From the NCBI GenBank assembly GCA_030831725.1, contig JAURKN010000013.1:1-12552 (forward strand): 12,552 nt of DNA, read 5' to 3'. This document shows positions 1 to 7,526 of this stretch, piece by piece; position 1 is the first letter of the stretch, and each line of letters begins with the position of its first letter. The notes under the pieces were generated by a model. The model ran no database searches and was not told where the DNA came from. It was given only the letters and a program-made list of their open reading frames with translations. Origin of the DNA: Ferruginibacter sp. GTDB lineage: Bacteria; Bacteroidota; Bacteroidia; Chitinophagales; Chitinophagaceae. Both the position numbers and the translations under genes were made by a program.

Positions 1-531
1 ATTGCTACCAATCAATTGAGATTCACCAACAGATTCATATGTATAATCCCAATTATCCAAATACCTGACCGGAGAATTGGCAGAATAGGTATCGATGAAA
101 GAATTGCCTTTCCAGCTGAATCCATTCACAATAGGTGATTTCAGCTTGATAAAACGCAAATTGTTCTCTACAAATTCTACTTGATTATTGGTTGCTATCG
201 ACATGAAGGTAGCGTCTGGTGTCCAATTCTCGTTTTCATTTTTCCTGATGAAACGGAAGACACGATAAGCAGGTCTTCCAAGATTGTCCTGGATCAAACT
301 ATCAGTTTCATATTTAACCTGATAACGAATTGTGGTGTCTCTTGTTCCGAAGGCAACATAAACCAGGGAGTCCAATTGGTAGATGATATATTTCCCAGTC
401 TGCATCGGATAAAATTCATTCAAGGATTCGGTTTGATATTTTTCCGTTTTGGAACATGAGTAAAGAGTAAAGACAAAAAATGCCAATGCCGTAAATCGGA
501 AAAACAGCAGTATATTTTTTTTTCTGTTCAC
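1..531 (-). CDS. Hypothetical lipoprotein, partial (3' end beyond the window)
   Basis: Reading the minus strand from 531 gives 177 uninterrupted codons to the window edge, so the C-terminus is missing. The start is taken as GTG at 531-529 because the same frame is closed upstream by the mnmA stop codon and no ATG lies between. The protein begins NRKKNILLFFRF after the initiator, has a basic n-region and a hydrophobic stretch to about residue 24, then the lipobox-like LYSC with the cysteine near residue 27, followed by SKTEKYQTE. This points to a lipoprotein signal (SPII). The mature part is rich in Tyr, Asn and Ser, with alternating polar and hydrophobic segments (GKYIIYQLDSLVY, RPAYRVFRFIRK) that suggest a beta-rich fold. 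I recognise no domain. It starts 24 nt after mnmA on the same strand, so cotranscription is likely, but a functional link to tRNA thiolation is not implied. Confidence 0.8.
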   Translation of the reverse strand, partial: MNRKKNILLFFRFTALAFFVFTLYSCSKTEKYQTESLNEFYPMQTGKYIIYQLDSLVYVAFGTRDTTIRYQVKYETDSLIQDNLGRPAYRVFRFIRKNENENWTPDATFMSIATNNQVEFVENNLRFIKLKSPIVNGFSWKGNSFIDTYSANSPVRYLDNWDYTYESVGESQLIGSN

Positions 532-555
532 GTGTTGATTAAAAAGTATTGGCCA

Positions 556-1674
556 TTAAATGGATGATAAAGGATTTCGTTGGATGATTCCGCCGCCAAT
601 CACATCATCATTTTCGTAAAAAACAGCACTTTGACCAGGTGCTATCCCCTTAACGTTATCGAAAAATACAACTTTAACTCCATTTTCGGTAGAGGTCAGC
701 GTGCTGATTGCTCCTTTGTCTTTGTATCTAATTTTAGTTATGGCTTCCATGTTTGAATCATCAACACCATTATATTTCAGCCAGTTTATTTTTGTTACGA
801 GCATTTCCTGTTTCAATAGCTGCTCTTCCGTACCCAAAATGACAGTGTTGGTTTCGGGTTCAATACCCGTTACAAAGGCCGGGAAACCGAGCGCGATATC
901 CAATCCTTTTCTTTGTCCGATCGTATAAAAAGGATATCCTTTGTGTTTGCCCAATATTTTACCCGTTGAGTCTATGAAATTACCCCCGTCTACTTTTTCT
1001 TCCAATCCATCCACACGACGTTTCAAAAATCCCCTGTAGTCGTTGTCAGGAACAAAGCAGATTTCGTAGCTCTCATTTTTTTTGGCGAGTTCCGGATAGC
1101 CGAAATCATGAGCCATCTGACGAATTTCTGTTTTGTGATATGTTCCTAAAGGCAGCAGGGTTCTGCTGAGCAAATCCTGCTGAAGGCCCCACAACACATA
1201 GCTTTGATCTTTGGTTTCATCAAGACCTTTTCGGATGAAATACCTGCCGTTGGTATGTTGATGAATTTGTGCGTAGTGACCTGTTGCGATGAAATCGCAT
1301 CCTAAAGCATCGGCACGTTTAAGGAGAGCCCGCCATTTGATGTGGGTGTTGCACATCACACAGGGGTTGGGTGTTCTTCCTGCCAGGTATTCTTCTACAA
1401 AATTTTCTATGACAAAATCTCCGAACTCATCGCGTATATCAAGAATGAAATGGGGAAACCCATGTTCCACCGCCGCCTGACGGGCATCATTGAAGCTGTC
1501 GAGATTGCAGCATCCGGTTTCCTTTTTGCTGTTCGCAGCCACACTGGTGGCATAATCCCATGTTTTCATGGTGATGCCAATCACTTCGTAGCCCTCTTTG
1601 TGGAGCATCAATGCGGCAACGGTACTGTCAATACCGCCACTCATGGCTACCAGGACTTTTCCTTTTTTACTCAT
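556..1674 (-). CDS. mnmA: tRNA-specific 2-thiouridylase MnmA
   Basis: MnmA uses ATP to activate C2 of U34 in tRNA-Lys/Glu/Gln and transfers sulfur from a protein persulfide, giving 2-thiouridine at the wobble base in the cytoplasm. The 372-residue length fits the family. The N-terminal PP-loop SGGIDS is at residues 12-17. The conserved GCCNLDSFNDAR segment is near 54-65. TPNPCVMCN (102-109) carries C108, matching the first catalytic cysteine, and SYEICFVPDND (202-212) carries C206, matching the second. The C-terminal TIGQRKGL (251-258) and a beta-barrel-like tail complete the family order, so the protein looks intact and active. The ATG at 1674 fits the usual N-terminus (MSKKGKVLVAMSGG). A TAnnTTTG promoter element lies just upstream, in a 93-bp gap shared with divergent thyA. 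Confidence 0.97.
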   Translation of the reverse strand: MSKKGKVLVAMSGGIDSTVAALMLHKEGYEVIGITMKTWDYATSVAANSKKETGCCNLDSFNDARQAAVEHGFPHFILDIRDEFGDFVIENFVEEYLAGRTPNPCVMCNTHIKWRALLKRADALGCDFIATGHYAQIHQHTNGRYFIRKGLDETKDQSYVLWGLQQDLLSRTLLPLGTYHKTEIRQMAHDFGYPELAKKNESYEICFVPDNDYRGFLKRRVDGLEEKVDGGNFIDSTGKILGKHKGYPFYTIGQRKGLDIALGFPAFVTGIEPETNTVILGTEEQLLKQEMLVTKINWLKYNGVDDSNMEAITKIRYKDKGAISTLTSTENGVKVVFFDNVKGIAPGQSAVFYENDDVIGGGIIQRNPLSSI

Positions 1675-1681
1675 TACCCTG

Positions 1682-1689
1682 CAAAATTA
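1682..1689 (-). promoter_or_regulatory. Candidate Bacteroidota -7 promoter element for mnmA
   Basis: On the minus strand the sequence TAATTTTG matches the Bacteroidota -7 consensus TAnnTTTG exactly and ends 7 nt before the mnmA ATG. I see no clear TTG/TTTG -33 partner at the usual spacing, so this is a half-supported promoter. If real, transcription would begin very near the start codon, giving a very short leader. Confidence 0.45.
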
Positions 1690-1767
1690 AGGTTTATCTA
1701 GGTTTTGGTGATTTTAAGTGGATTTTGTGAGGATAAGCTCTCCCGAATTTTACTTTACTTTGTGTTT

Positions 1768-2562
1768 ATGCAACAATACCACGATTTATTGCGACATATC
1801 ATATCCAATGGTGCGGATAAAAATGACAGGACCGGAACCGGAACGCGCAGTTGTTTCGGTTATCAGATGCGTTTTGATTTGCAGGAAGGTTTTCCGTTGG
1901 TTACTACCAAAAAGACCCACCTCAAAAGCATTATTTACGAACTGCTTTGGTTTTTGAAAGGGGAGACCAATATTCGATATCTGAAAGAGAATAACGTATC
2001 TATTTGGGACGAATGGGCAGATGAACAAGGAGACTTAGGTCCGGTTTACGGGAAACAATGGAGATCCTGGACTGGTGCCGATGGGGTAGAGGTGGATCAG
2101 GTCAAGGAATTGATACACACCATCAAAACAAATCCAGACAGCAGAAGAATGATCATCAGCGCCTGGAATGTGGCTGACCTGCCGAAGATGAAACTGATGC
2201 CTTGTCATTGTTTGTTTCAGTTCTACGTGGCAGATGGAAAACTGAGTTGTCAGCTTTACCAAAGAAGTGCGGATGTTTTTCTAGGAGTGCCTTTCAATAT
2301 CGCTTCCTATGCTTTGCTGACCATGATGATTGCTCAGGTATGTGGATTGCAGTATGGAGAGTTTATTCATTCTTTTGGAGACGTTCATCTGTATAAAAAT
2401 CATTTTGAGCAGGCGAATCTGCAACTCACAAGAACTCCATTCCCATTGCCCAAAATGAGAATCAACCCTGAAGTGAAAGATATTTTCGAATTCAAATACG
2501 ATGATTTTCAATTGGAAGATTATCAATGTCATCCCGGTATCAAAGCGCCTGTTGCGGTATGA
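1768..2562 (+). CDS. thyA: Thymidylate synthase ThyA
   Basis: ThyA methylates dUMP to dTMP with 5,10-methylene-tetrahydrofolate, releasing dihydrofolate, in the cytoplasm. Starting at the ATG at 1768 the protein is 264 residues, the same length as the E. coli enzyme. An open frame extends upstream to 1705 but adds only non-conserved residues, so it is not used. Seen motifs: NDRTGTGT (19-26), GFPLVTTK (41-48), [31 protein letters not shown], the catalytic cysteine C146 in [32 protein letters not shown] (161-181) for dUMP and folate contacts, and the C-terminal [10 protein letters not shown]. All the expected catalytic features are present. Its product dihydrofolate is the substrate of FolA, encoded about 9 kb downstream on the same strand. 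It is divergent from mnmA. Confidence 0.98.
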   Translation: MQQYHDLLRHIISNGADKNDRTGTGTRSCFGYQMRFDLQEGFPLVTTKKTHLKSIIYELLWFLKGETNIRYLKENNVSIWDEWADEQGDLGPVYGKQWRSWTGADGVEVDQVKELIHTIKTNPDSRRMIISAWNVADLPKMKLMPCHCLFQFYVADGKLSCQLYQRSADVFLGVPFNIASYALLTMMIAQVCGLQYGEFIHSFGDVHLYKNHFEQANLQLTRTPFPLPKMRINPEVKDIFEFKYDDFQLEDYQCHPGIKAPVAV

Positions 2563-2576
2563 GATGTTTTGCAGAC

Positions 2577-2593
2577 AAGACTAAATTGGTCTT
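2577..2593 (+). terminator. Weak hairpin after thyA
   Basis: AAGAC pairs with GTCTT around a 7-nt loop, 14 nt after the thyA stop (a T-G wobble can add a sixth pair). There is no run of T residues directly after the stem, so it is at best a weak terminator or RNA 3' end structure. Confidence 0.2.
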
Positions 2594-2699
2594 AAATAGT
2601 TCTTTCGAATTCAATATCAATCCTCAGAGCAACTAAGCAATTTAAAAGTTGTTAATGCGATGAAATAATTTAACACGCGAGAATTCTTATTTGAAAAAT

Positions 2700-3089
2700 A
2701 TGCGTCAGAAATTAATCAATCTTGGAGTAATAGTCTCATCCTTGTTTGCTTTTATGGAATGGGGAGGTGGAAACAGTATGTTTCTATTTGAGGCGGAAAT
2801 GGAATTGATTTCAAATGCTTTGATTGATCCTCTGTCGGTGATTCATCCTATGACTTTATTGCCATTGGCCGGACAAATTATGCTAGTGATAACGTTGTTT
2901 CAAAAAAAGCCGAATAAAAAAATGACAATCATTGGGATTCTATGTCTGACTCTTTTGATTGGATTTTTATTTTTTATCGGAGTCATTGGATTTAATTTCA
3001 GCATTTTAATCTCAACGGTTCCATTTTTATGTCTTTCTTTTTTTGCCATTAGAGAAAACAGAACGCGATTGGTTGATGGAATAGACTGA
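2700..3089 (+). CDS. Small four-helix membrane protein, unknown function
   Basis: From the ATG at 2700 this gives 129 residues. A TTG at 2691 is an alternative start that would add three residues, and ATG is preferred only because it is the stronger codon. Four hydrophobic segments are visible at about 5-20, 48-67, 75-95 and 99-117, with a basic loop QKKPNKK (68-74) between helices 2 and 3 and a charged C-terminus (RENRTRLVDGID). The motif EWGGGN at 20-25, just after the first helix, followed by the acidic FEAEMELI, is the most distinctive element. Similar small EWGGGN-type membrane proteins occur, as I remember, in other Bacteroidota without a known role. It is separated from thyA by 137 nt and precedes the dioxygenase by 44 nt, so it may be transcribed with the latter. 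No function is assigned. Confidence 0.75.
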   Translation: MRQKLINLGVIVSSLFAFMEWGGGNSMFLFEAEMELISNALIDPLSVIHPMTLLPLAGQIMLVITLFQKKPNKKMTIIGILCLTLLIGFLFFIGVIGFNFSILISTVPFLCLSFFAIRENRTRLVDGID

Positions 3090-3133
3090 CTTTCTTCTTT
3101 TGTTTCTTTTTGGTACTTTTTTGATATCCATAC

Positions 3134-4018
3134 ATGAACAGAAAGAGTTTTTTACAAACGCTGGCTTTATTTTCAACATTCGGAAACATGATGAAATTGA
3201 ATGCATTGAACAAGATGGCAGCATCCTTCGAGGACAGCATACTTATGCCTGTTCTGTTTTTAGGACATGGGAGTCCGATGAATGCCATAGAGGAAAATGA
3301 ATTTGTTGCAGGATTCAGAGCCATTGGAAAAGAGATCCCTAAACCCAATGCGATTTTATGCATTTCTGCACATTGGGAAACGAAAGGAACTTTTGTTACG
3401 GCCATGGAAAACCCAAGAACGATTCACGATTTTGGTGGCTTCCCAAAGGCATTGTTTGATGTGCAATATCCCGCTAAAGGAAGTCTTGAATTGGCAAAAG
3501 AAACAAAGCAATTGATTCATAAGGTGGAAGTGGAATTGGATGATAAATGGGGTTTGGATCATGGTGCATGGTCCGTCATCAAGCATTTATATCCAGAAGC
3601 CGATGTGCCAGTTGTGCAACTCAGCATAGACTATACAAAAGATGCGCAATATCATTACGAGTTAGGCAAGGAATTGTCAGCCCTTCGAAGGAAAGGGGTG
3701 CTGATTATCGGTAGTGGGAATATGGTTCACAATTTGGGGATGATCGCATGGGATAAGATGAACGTGGATGATTACGGATTTGATTGGGCACTTGAAGCTC
3801 GTGCAAAAATGAAACAGTTCATTATGAGTCATCATCACAAGGAAATGATTCAATATCAAAAACAGGGCAGCGCTTTTCAATTGGCTGTCCCAACTCCGGA
3901 ACATTACATGCCATTGATTTATACCTTGGCCATGCAGGGAGAATATGAGATTATTCGAATTTTTAACGACAAGTCAGTTGCCGGATCGCTGACGATGACA
4001 TCTTTACGTATTGGATAG
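3134..4018 (+). CDS. ygiD: Class III extradiol ring-cleavage dioxygenase, YgiD/DODA type
   Basis: The 294-residue protein resembles E. coli YgiD, a LigB-fold 4,5-DOPA extradiol dioxygenase, over its whole length after about residue 38. Family histidines are present: H45 in LGHGSPMN, H80 in ISAHW, H98 in IHDFGGFP, H143 in LDHGAW, H199 in NMVHN and H257 in TPEHY. By comparison with the family, H45, H80, H199 and H257 would be the metal ligands and H143 a catalytic residue. The natural substrate in this organism is unknown, since YgiD-type enzymes cleave catechols such as L-DOPA in vitro. An N-terminal extension of about 35 residues starts MNRKSFLQT, which resembles a Tat signal with RK in place of RR but has a weak hydrophobic core. 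Export is therefore uncertain. It lies 44 nt after the small membrane protein. Confidence 0.9.
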   Translation: MNRKSFLQTLALFSTFGNMMKLNALNKMAASFEDSILMPVLFLGHGSPMNAIEENEFVAGFRAIGKEIPKPNAILCISAHWETKGTFVTAMENPRTIHDFGGFPKALFDVQYPAKGSLELAKETKQLIHKVEVELDDKWGLDHGAWSVIKHLYPEADVPVVQLSIDYTKDAQYHYELGKELSALRRKGVLIIGSGNMVHNLGMIAWDKMNVDDYGFDWALEARAKMKQFIMSHHHKEMIQYQKQGSAFQLAVPTPEHYMPLIYTLAMQGEYEIIRIFNDKSVAGSLTMTSLRIG

Positions 4019-4141
4019 GAAATTGAGAGTGAGAAGGAAAATGTGAGTGAAAGTGATAATGAGTCATAGTAAGCTTAGCGTTTTTTGGGAATGTGTTTAT
4101 CTGAAATATGATTGAAAGAAACAATTAAAATTGATTGAAAT

Positions 4142-6322
4142 ATGGGAAAGTTTTTTGTGGGATTGTTATGTATTCTCTTTTGTCAATTTACAGCTTCGGG
4201 GCAATTGATTTTGAAATTGGTTGTGCAGGACAGTAAGACAAAAGTGCGACTTGGAGATGTGGACGTATTCTTCGTTAAGCCCTTGGATACAATCATTAAA
4301 ACCGATGAGCGAGGAATGGTTATTTTCAGAGGCTTTCCGAGTAATGAGGCTGCGGTATTGTTCATTAAAAGCGGGTATGAGGACCAGCGTATTGTTTTTG
4401 AAATATCTGCGTACAACCAAGATACAATTTATGTTCCCTTGGAGCCCAAGCCTGAGATAAGTTTGGATGAAGTTATTATCAGTTCAACAAGAAGTTCAAG
4501 AACGATTTCGGATATTCCGGACAGGATTGAAGTTATAGCCGGAGAGGAACTTGAAGAAAAAGCCAATATGAAAGCAGGGGACATAAGAATGATTCTCAGT
4601 GAAAGCACAGGTATACAGATACAACAGACATCAGCTACTTCTGCCAACGCATCTATACGAATACAAGGATTGGATGGAAGGTATACACAAATACTAAAAG
4701 ATGGATTTCCGCTGTACGCGGGAGCGGCAAGCGGTTTAGGACTATTGCAGACGCCTCCACTCGATTTGAAGCAGGTGGAAGTGATAAAAGGATCTTCTTC
4801 GACGCTATATGGTGGCGGAGCGATAGCAGGCTTGGTCAATCTGATTTCCAAAACGCCAACACAAGAGAAAGAGTTGAAATTTCACATCAATGGAAGCACG
4901 GGAAGAGGAATTGATATCAATGGATTTTATGGCAAACAAGGGAAAAAGCTGGGTACCACAATTTTCGCTTCACACAACAGGAATCTCGCATATGATCCTT
5001 CAAGTACCGGTTTTTCCGCTATTCCAAAATTTGAAAGATATGTATTGAATCCTAAAATATTCATAGACATCAACCCGAAAACCAAACTCATTTTTGGAGT
5101 CAATAGTCTATTTGAAAACAGAACTGGTGGAGATGTGTCCTATATAGAAGGAAAAAGAGATTCCATAAATCGGTATTTTGAAAAAAATGAAACACGTCGC
5201 TTTTCCACCCAATTCACATTGAATCATACCTTGAATTCAGGCGATCGTTTACAAGTGAAAAACAGCATCAGTCACTTTGATCGTGAGATAGGAATTCCGA
5301 GTTATGCATTCGGAGGAACACAATTGGCAAGTTTCAGTGAGGCTACGTATACCCGTAGCCGTGAAAATACTGAATGGATTTCGGGACTGAATCTTTGGAC
5401 AGAGCATTTTAGAGAGAAGAGAAATATCAGTTTCCCTATAAGGGACTTTAATCAAACAGTTGCTGGGGCATTTGTACAACATCTTTGGAAAATGAACCGC
5501 ATGCTGCATTTGGAAACAGGCTTGAGGTCGGATTATGCGGTTGACTACGGAGCTGTGCTTTTGCCTAGGATGTCTTTATTGATTAAAATGAACAATTCAT
5601 TCACTTCCCGATTAGGAGGAGGGTTAGGATATAAAACCCCAACACTTTTCACAGAAGAAAGCGAAAGAATTCAGTATAGGCAGGTAGCGCCTATCGATAA
5701 GAGTCAAAATCGGATTGAACGTAGTTATGGTTTGAATGTGGATTTTAATTTTAGAACCACTATTGCCGACAAAGTCAAATTAAGTGTAAATCAATTGTTT
5801 TTTTATACGCAAATTGATCGACCCCTCTTGCTTCGAAAAGCCTCTGATTCACTATTCCGCTTTCAAAATTCCATTGGCAACATCTTGACCGCCGGAGCAG
5901 AAACCAATGTGAAAATCGAGTATGAAGATTTTAAATTGTTTTTGGGATATACGCTAACCGATACCAAACTCAATGAAAATGGCAGAAGTATTCAGGCCCC
6001 TTTGACGCCAAAACATCGTATCAACGCTGTATTGATGTATGAAGTGGAGGACAAATGGAAAGTTGGACTTGAATCTTATTATTTCGACAAACAACAATTG
6101 AATGATGGAAAAATCGGCAAATCATATTTGCTTTGTGGATTCATGGCGGAAAAATTATGGGAGGAGTTTTCTGTTTATGTCAATTTTGAAAATTTCCTAG
6201 ATGCACGTCAAACCCGCTTTGACACCATTTACACAGGAACAACCAGTAATCCAACATTCAGAGACATATATGCGCCACTTGATGGATTCTTGATCAATGG
6301 TGGAATTAAATTGAAATTCTGA
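4142..6322 (+). CDS. TonB-dependent outer-membrane receptor 1
   Basis: This 726-residue protein has a signal peptide (hydrophobic to about residue 19, likely cleaved after ASG-20) and an N-terminal carboxypeptidase-regulatory-like beta domain (about 22-102). A TonB-box-like DEVIISSTR follows at 109-117. The plug domain (about 125-235) contains IRIQGLDGRYTQILKDGFP and VEVIKGSSSTLYGGGAIAG. The rest is a beta-barrel rich in alternating aromatic strands, ending in GGIKLKF with a terminal Phe, as expected for BAM-assembled proteins. It would import a bound substrate across the outer membrane using TonB/ExbBD energy. Plug motifs are of the general siderophore/vitamin type, and the sequence does not identify the ligand. 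No SusD-like partner follows. The next gene, 31 nt downstream, is a DUF2490-like barrel protein and is probably cotranscribed. No convincing operator is seen in the 123-nt upstream gap. Confidence 0.95.
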   Translation: MGKFFVGLLCILFCQFTASGQLILKLVVQDSKTKVRLGDVDVFFVKPLDTIIKTDERGMVIFRGFPSNEAAVLFIKSGYEDQRIVFEISAYNQDTIYVPLEPKPEISLDEVIISSTRSSRTISDIPDRIEVIAGEELEEKANMKAGDIRMILSESTGIQIQQTSATSANASIRIQGLDGRYTQILKDGFPLYAGAASGLGLLQTPPLDLKQVEVIKGSSSTLYGGGAIAGLVNLISKTPTQEKELKFHINGSTGRGIDINGFYGKQGKKLGTTIFASHNRNLAYDPSSTGFSAIPKFERYVLNPKIFIDINPKTKLIFGVNSLFENRTGGDVSYIEGKRDSINRYFEKNETRRFSTQFTLNHTLNSGDRLQVKNSISHFDREIGIPSYAFGGTQLASFSEATYTRSRENTEWISGLNLWTEHFREKRNISFPIRDFNQTVAGAFVQHLWKMNRMLHLETGLRSDYAVDYGAVLLPRMSLLIKMNNSFTSRLGGGLGYKTPTLFTEESERIQYRQVAPIDKSQNRIERSYGLNVDFNFRTTIADKVKLSVNQLFFYTQIDRPLLLRKASDSLFRFQNSIGNILTAGAETNVKIEYEDFKLFLGYTLTDTKLNENGRSIQAPLTPKHRINAVLMYEVEDKWKVGLESYYFDKQQLNDGKIGKSYLLCGFMAEKLWEEFSVYVNFENFLDARQTRFDTIYTGTTSNPTFRDIYAPLDGFLINGGIKLKF

Positions 6323-6353
6323 TTATTCATTGGTCATTTATTAGAAAAATAGA

Positions 6354-7040
6354 ATGTTTAAAATCAAAAAATACTGCATTGTCTTGTTGATATTCCTCTT
6401 TCAATCCAGTTTGGGCTTAGCTCAACAATCAAATACGGGCAATTGGTTAGTTTATTTCGGCAATCAAAAAATAAACAAAAAATGGAGTTGGTGGAATGAA
6501 GTACAACTTCGTAATTATGATTTTATCGGAGATGTTCAACAAGTGCTATTAAGAACCGGTATCGGATATGATCTAGATGAAAAAAGTACAAATGTCCTGA
6601 TGGGTTATGCTCATGTTACAAATTACAGCTACCAATCAAATGATTCAAAAAAGAAAGTGACTACAGAAAACAGATTATATCAGCAATTCATACTTAAAAA
6701 CAAACTCAACAGGGTTTTTCTTACACATCGTTACCGAATGGAGGAAAGATTTTTTCAGGATGATTTTTCAATGAGATTTCGTTACTTTTTATCTTGTAAC
6801 ATACCCATCAATAAACCCGAAATGACGGGAAAAACTTGGTATGCATCCATGTACAATGAAGTGTTTCTTCAAACAAAAGCTCCTTTCTTCGATAGAAACA
6901 GGGCCTATGCCGCTTTGGGTTATGTCATAAACCCATCATTAAAAATAGAATTAGGTTATATGGCTCAAAACCTTGAAAAAACAAGCCGAAATCAATTTCA
7001 GATTGTCTTCTTCAACAATTTGCCTCTTGCTAAGGATTAA
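6354..7040 (+). CDS. DUF2490-like outer-membrane protein
   Basis: The 228-residue product starts with a signal peptide (MFKIKKYCIV then a hydrophobic core, probable cleavage after LGLA at residue 23). The mature protein opens NTGNWLVYFGNQKINKKW, followed by WSWWNEVQLRNYD, LLRTGIGYDL, ENRLYQQF, THRYRMEERF and RFRYFLS. These are the alternating aromatic/polar strands typical of DUF2490 proteins, which are predicted small outer-membrane beta-barrels. The end (KTSRNQFQIVFFNNLPLAKD) also fits that family. Its biochemical role is not known. Because it begins 31 nt after receptor 1 on the same strand, it may form a two-gene unit with it. A 6-bp hairpin directly follows its stop codon. Confidence 0.8.
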   Translation: MFKIKKYCIVLLIFLFQSSLGLAQQSNTGNWLVYFGNQKINKKWSWWNEVQLRNYDFIGDVQQVLLRTGIGYDLDEKSTNVLMGYAHVTNYSYQSNDSKKKVTTENRLYQQFILKNKLNRVFLTHRYRMEERFFQDDFSMRFRYFLSCNIPINKPEMTGKTWYASMYNEVFLQTKAPFFDRNRAYAALGYVINPSLKIELGYMAQNLEKTSRNQFQIVFFNNLPLAKD

Positions 7041-7058
7041 TCAAAGTTCCGTCTTTGA
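7041..7058 (+). terminator. Hairpin directly after the DUF2490-like gene
   Basis: TCAAAG and CTTTGA form a perfect 6-bp inverted repeat with a 6-nt loop, beginning at the first base after the stop codon. No T-tract follows, so termination strength is doubtful, but it separates the receptor-1 unit from the promoter in front of the next gene. Confidence 0.3.
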
Positions 7059-7123
7059 ATAACATACTCTTCGCCAGTAAATTTATTTCTATTGAACTGC
7101 GAAACCACATTTTGGGTTTTTCT

Positions 7124-7131
7124 TATATTTG
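7124..7131 (+). promoter_or_regulatory. Bacteroidota -7 promoter element before the Cys/His protein gene
   Basis: TATATTTG matches TAnnTTTG exactly and ends 20 nt before the ATG at 7152, a plausible spacing for a start site about 10 nt upstream of the gene. A clear -33 TTG at consensus distance is not obvious; TTTG at 7111-7114 is too close. The element is partly inside the palindrome at 7125-7149. Confidence 0.6.
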
Positions 7132-7149
7132 CAACATAGTTACAAAAAT
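7125..7149 (+). promoter_or_regulatory. Palindromic operator, candidate Zur/Fur-family site
   Basis: The core TTGCAAC-ATA-GTTACAA is an inverted repeat centred on T7137. Nine of eleven flanking pairs are complementary, the mismatches being C7132/A7142 and A7127/A7147. It overlaps the TTTG of the -7 promoter element and ends 2 nt before the start codon at 7152, so a bound protein would block RNA polymerase. Dyad sites of this size and AT-rich character are typical of Fur-family regulators (Fur, Zur). Assignment to zinc rests on the downstream genes and is inference. No second copy was found in the window. Confidence 0.5.
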
Positions 7150-7151
7150 CA

Positions 7152-7517
7152 ATGTTGCTTAAACTCAAAAAATACAAATTCATTTTCAGCATCTTCTTGA
7201 TGTCTTTGTATGTTTTTATTGCAACACCTGTGTCCTTTTGGCATCAGCATGCAGGCTTTGAAAAACGAATACAGAATAAAAGTACCGGGAAAGCAATTGC
7301 ATCATTCAAATTAAATCCAGCAAATCAATCGGATACTGATGGAGATTGTTCGGTTTGCTCCCATCAATACTCTGCTTTTATAGATGATGCGGTATTTTCT
7401 TTTACTTTAATCCCTTCTTTACTTAATACACCAGATGGATGTCATATCCTCTCTTTTCATGACATACCATCAATTCCTCATTTCAACAAAGGTCCTCCCT
7501 TTTTCTTTTCCGTATAG
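7152..7517 (+). CDS. Small Cys/His-rich secreted or membrane-anchored protein
   Basis: This 121-residue protein has a basic start (MLLKLKKYKF) and one hydrophobic segment at about 10-29 that is either a signal peptide or an anchor. The remainder carries potential metal ligands: HQH at 31-33, CSVCSH at 66-71 after an acidic DTDGD, CH at 97-98, H103 and H110. It ends in KGPPFFFSV, and a GPP near the C-terminus recurs, as I recall, in small Bacteroidota proteins encoded beside TonB receptors. DUF2946-like proteins have a similar build, but I cannot confirm membership. It is the first gene behind the palindromic operator and precedes receptor 2 by 114 nt. A role in periplasmic metal sensing, buffering or handover is plausible but unproven. 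The ATG at 7152 is supported by the short distance to the promoter. Confidence 0.8.
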   Translation: MLLKLKKYKFIFSIFLMSLYVFIATPVSFWHQHAGFEKRIQNKSTGKAIASFKLNPANQSDTDGDCSVCSHQYSAFIDDAVFSFTLIPSLLNTPDGCHILSFHDIPSIPHFNKGPPFFFSV

Positions 7518-7526
7518 ATATAGAAC

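Noticed and set aside
181..459. Plus-strand open frame of 92 codons at the left end
   Set aside because: The minus strand there carries a lipoprotein with signal peptide and lipobox over the whole stretch, which explains the open frame.
1342..1701. Plus-strand open frame of 119 codons opposite mnmA
   Set aside because: It is antisense to the conserved catalytic region of mnmA and has no coding character beyond that.
1705..1767. N-terminal extension of 21 residues on ThyA
   Set aside because: The ATG at 1768 gives the exact 264-residue family length with the catalytic cysteine at 146.
3049..3405. Minus-strand open frame of 118 codons across the end of the membrane protein and the start of the dioxygenase
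   Set aside because: It overlaps two supported plus-strand genes and has no motif or signal of its own.
4019..4070. Purine-rich stretch with repeated GTGAGTGA-like words after the dioxygenase gene
   Set aside because: The words are imperfect and irregularly spaced; no array, coding frame or hairpin could be supported.
4122..4133. CAATT-AA-AATTG palindrome upstream of TonB receptor 1, tested as an operator
   Set aside because: Only 5-bp arms in a very AT-rich gap, no resemblance to the dyad at 7125-7149 and no overlap with a promoter element.
4429..4851. Long minus-strand open frame (140 codons) opposite TonB receptor 1
   Set aside because: It lies fully inside the receptor plug-coding region on the other strand; the plus-strand product has clear domain motifs and the minus product is low-complexity without recognisable features.
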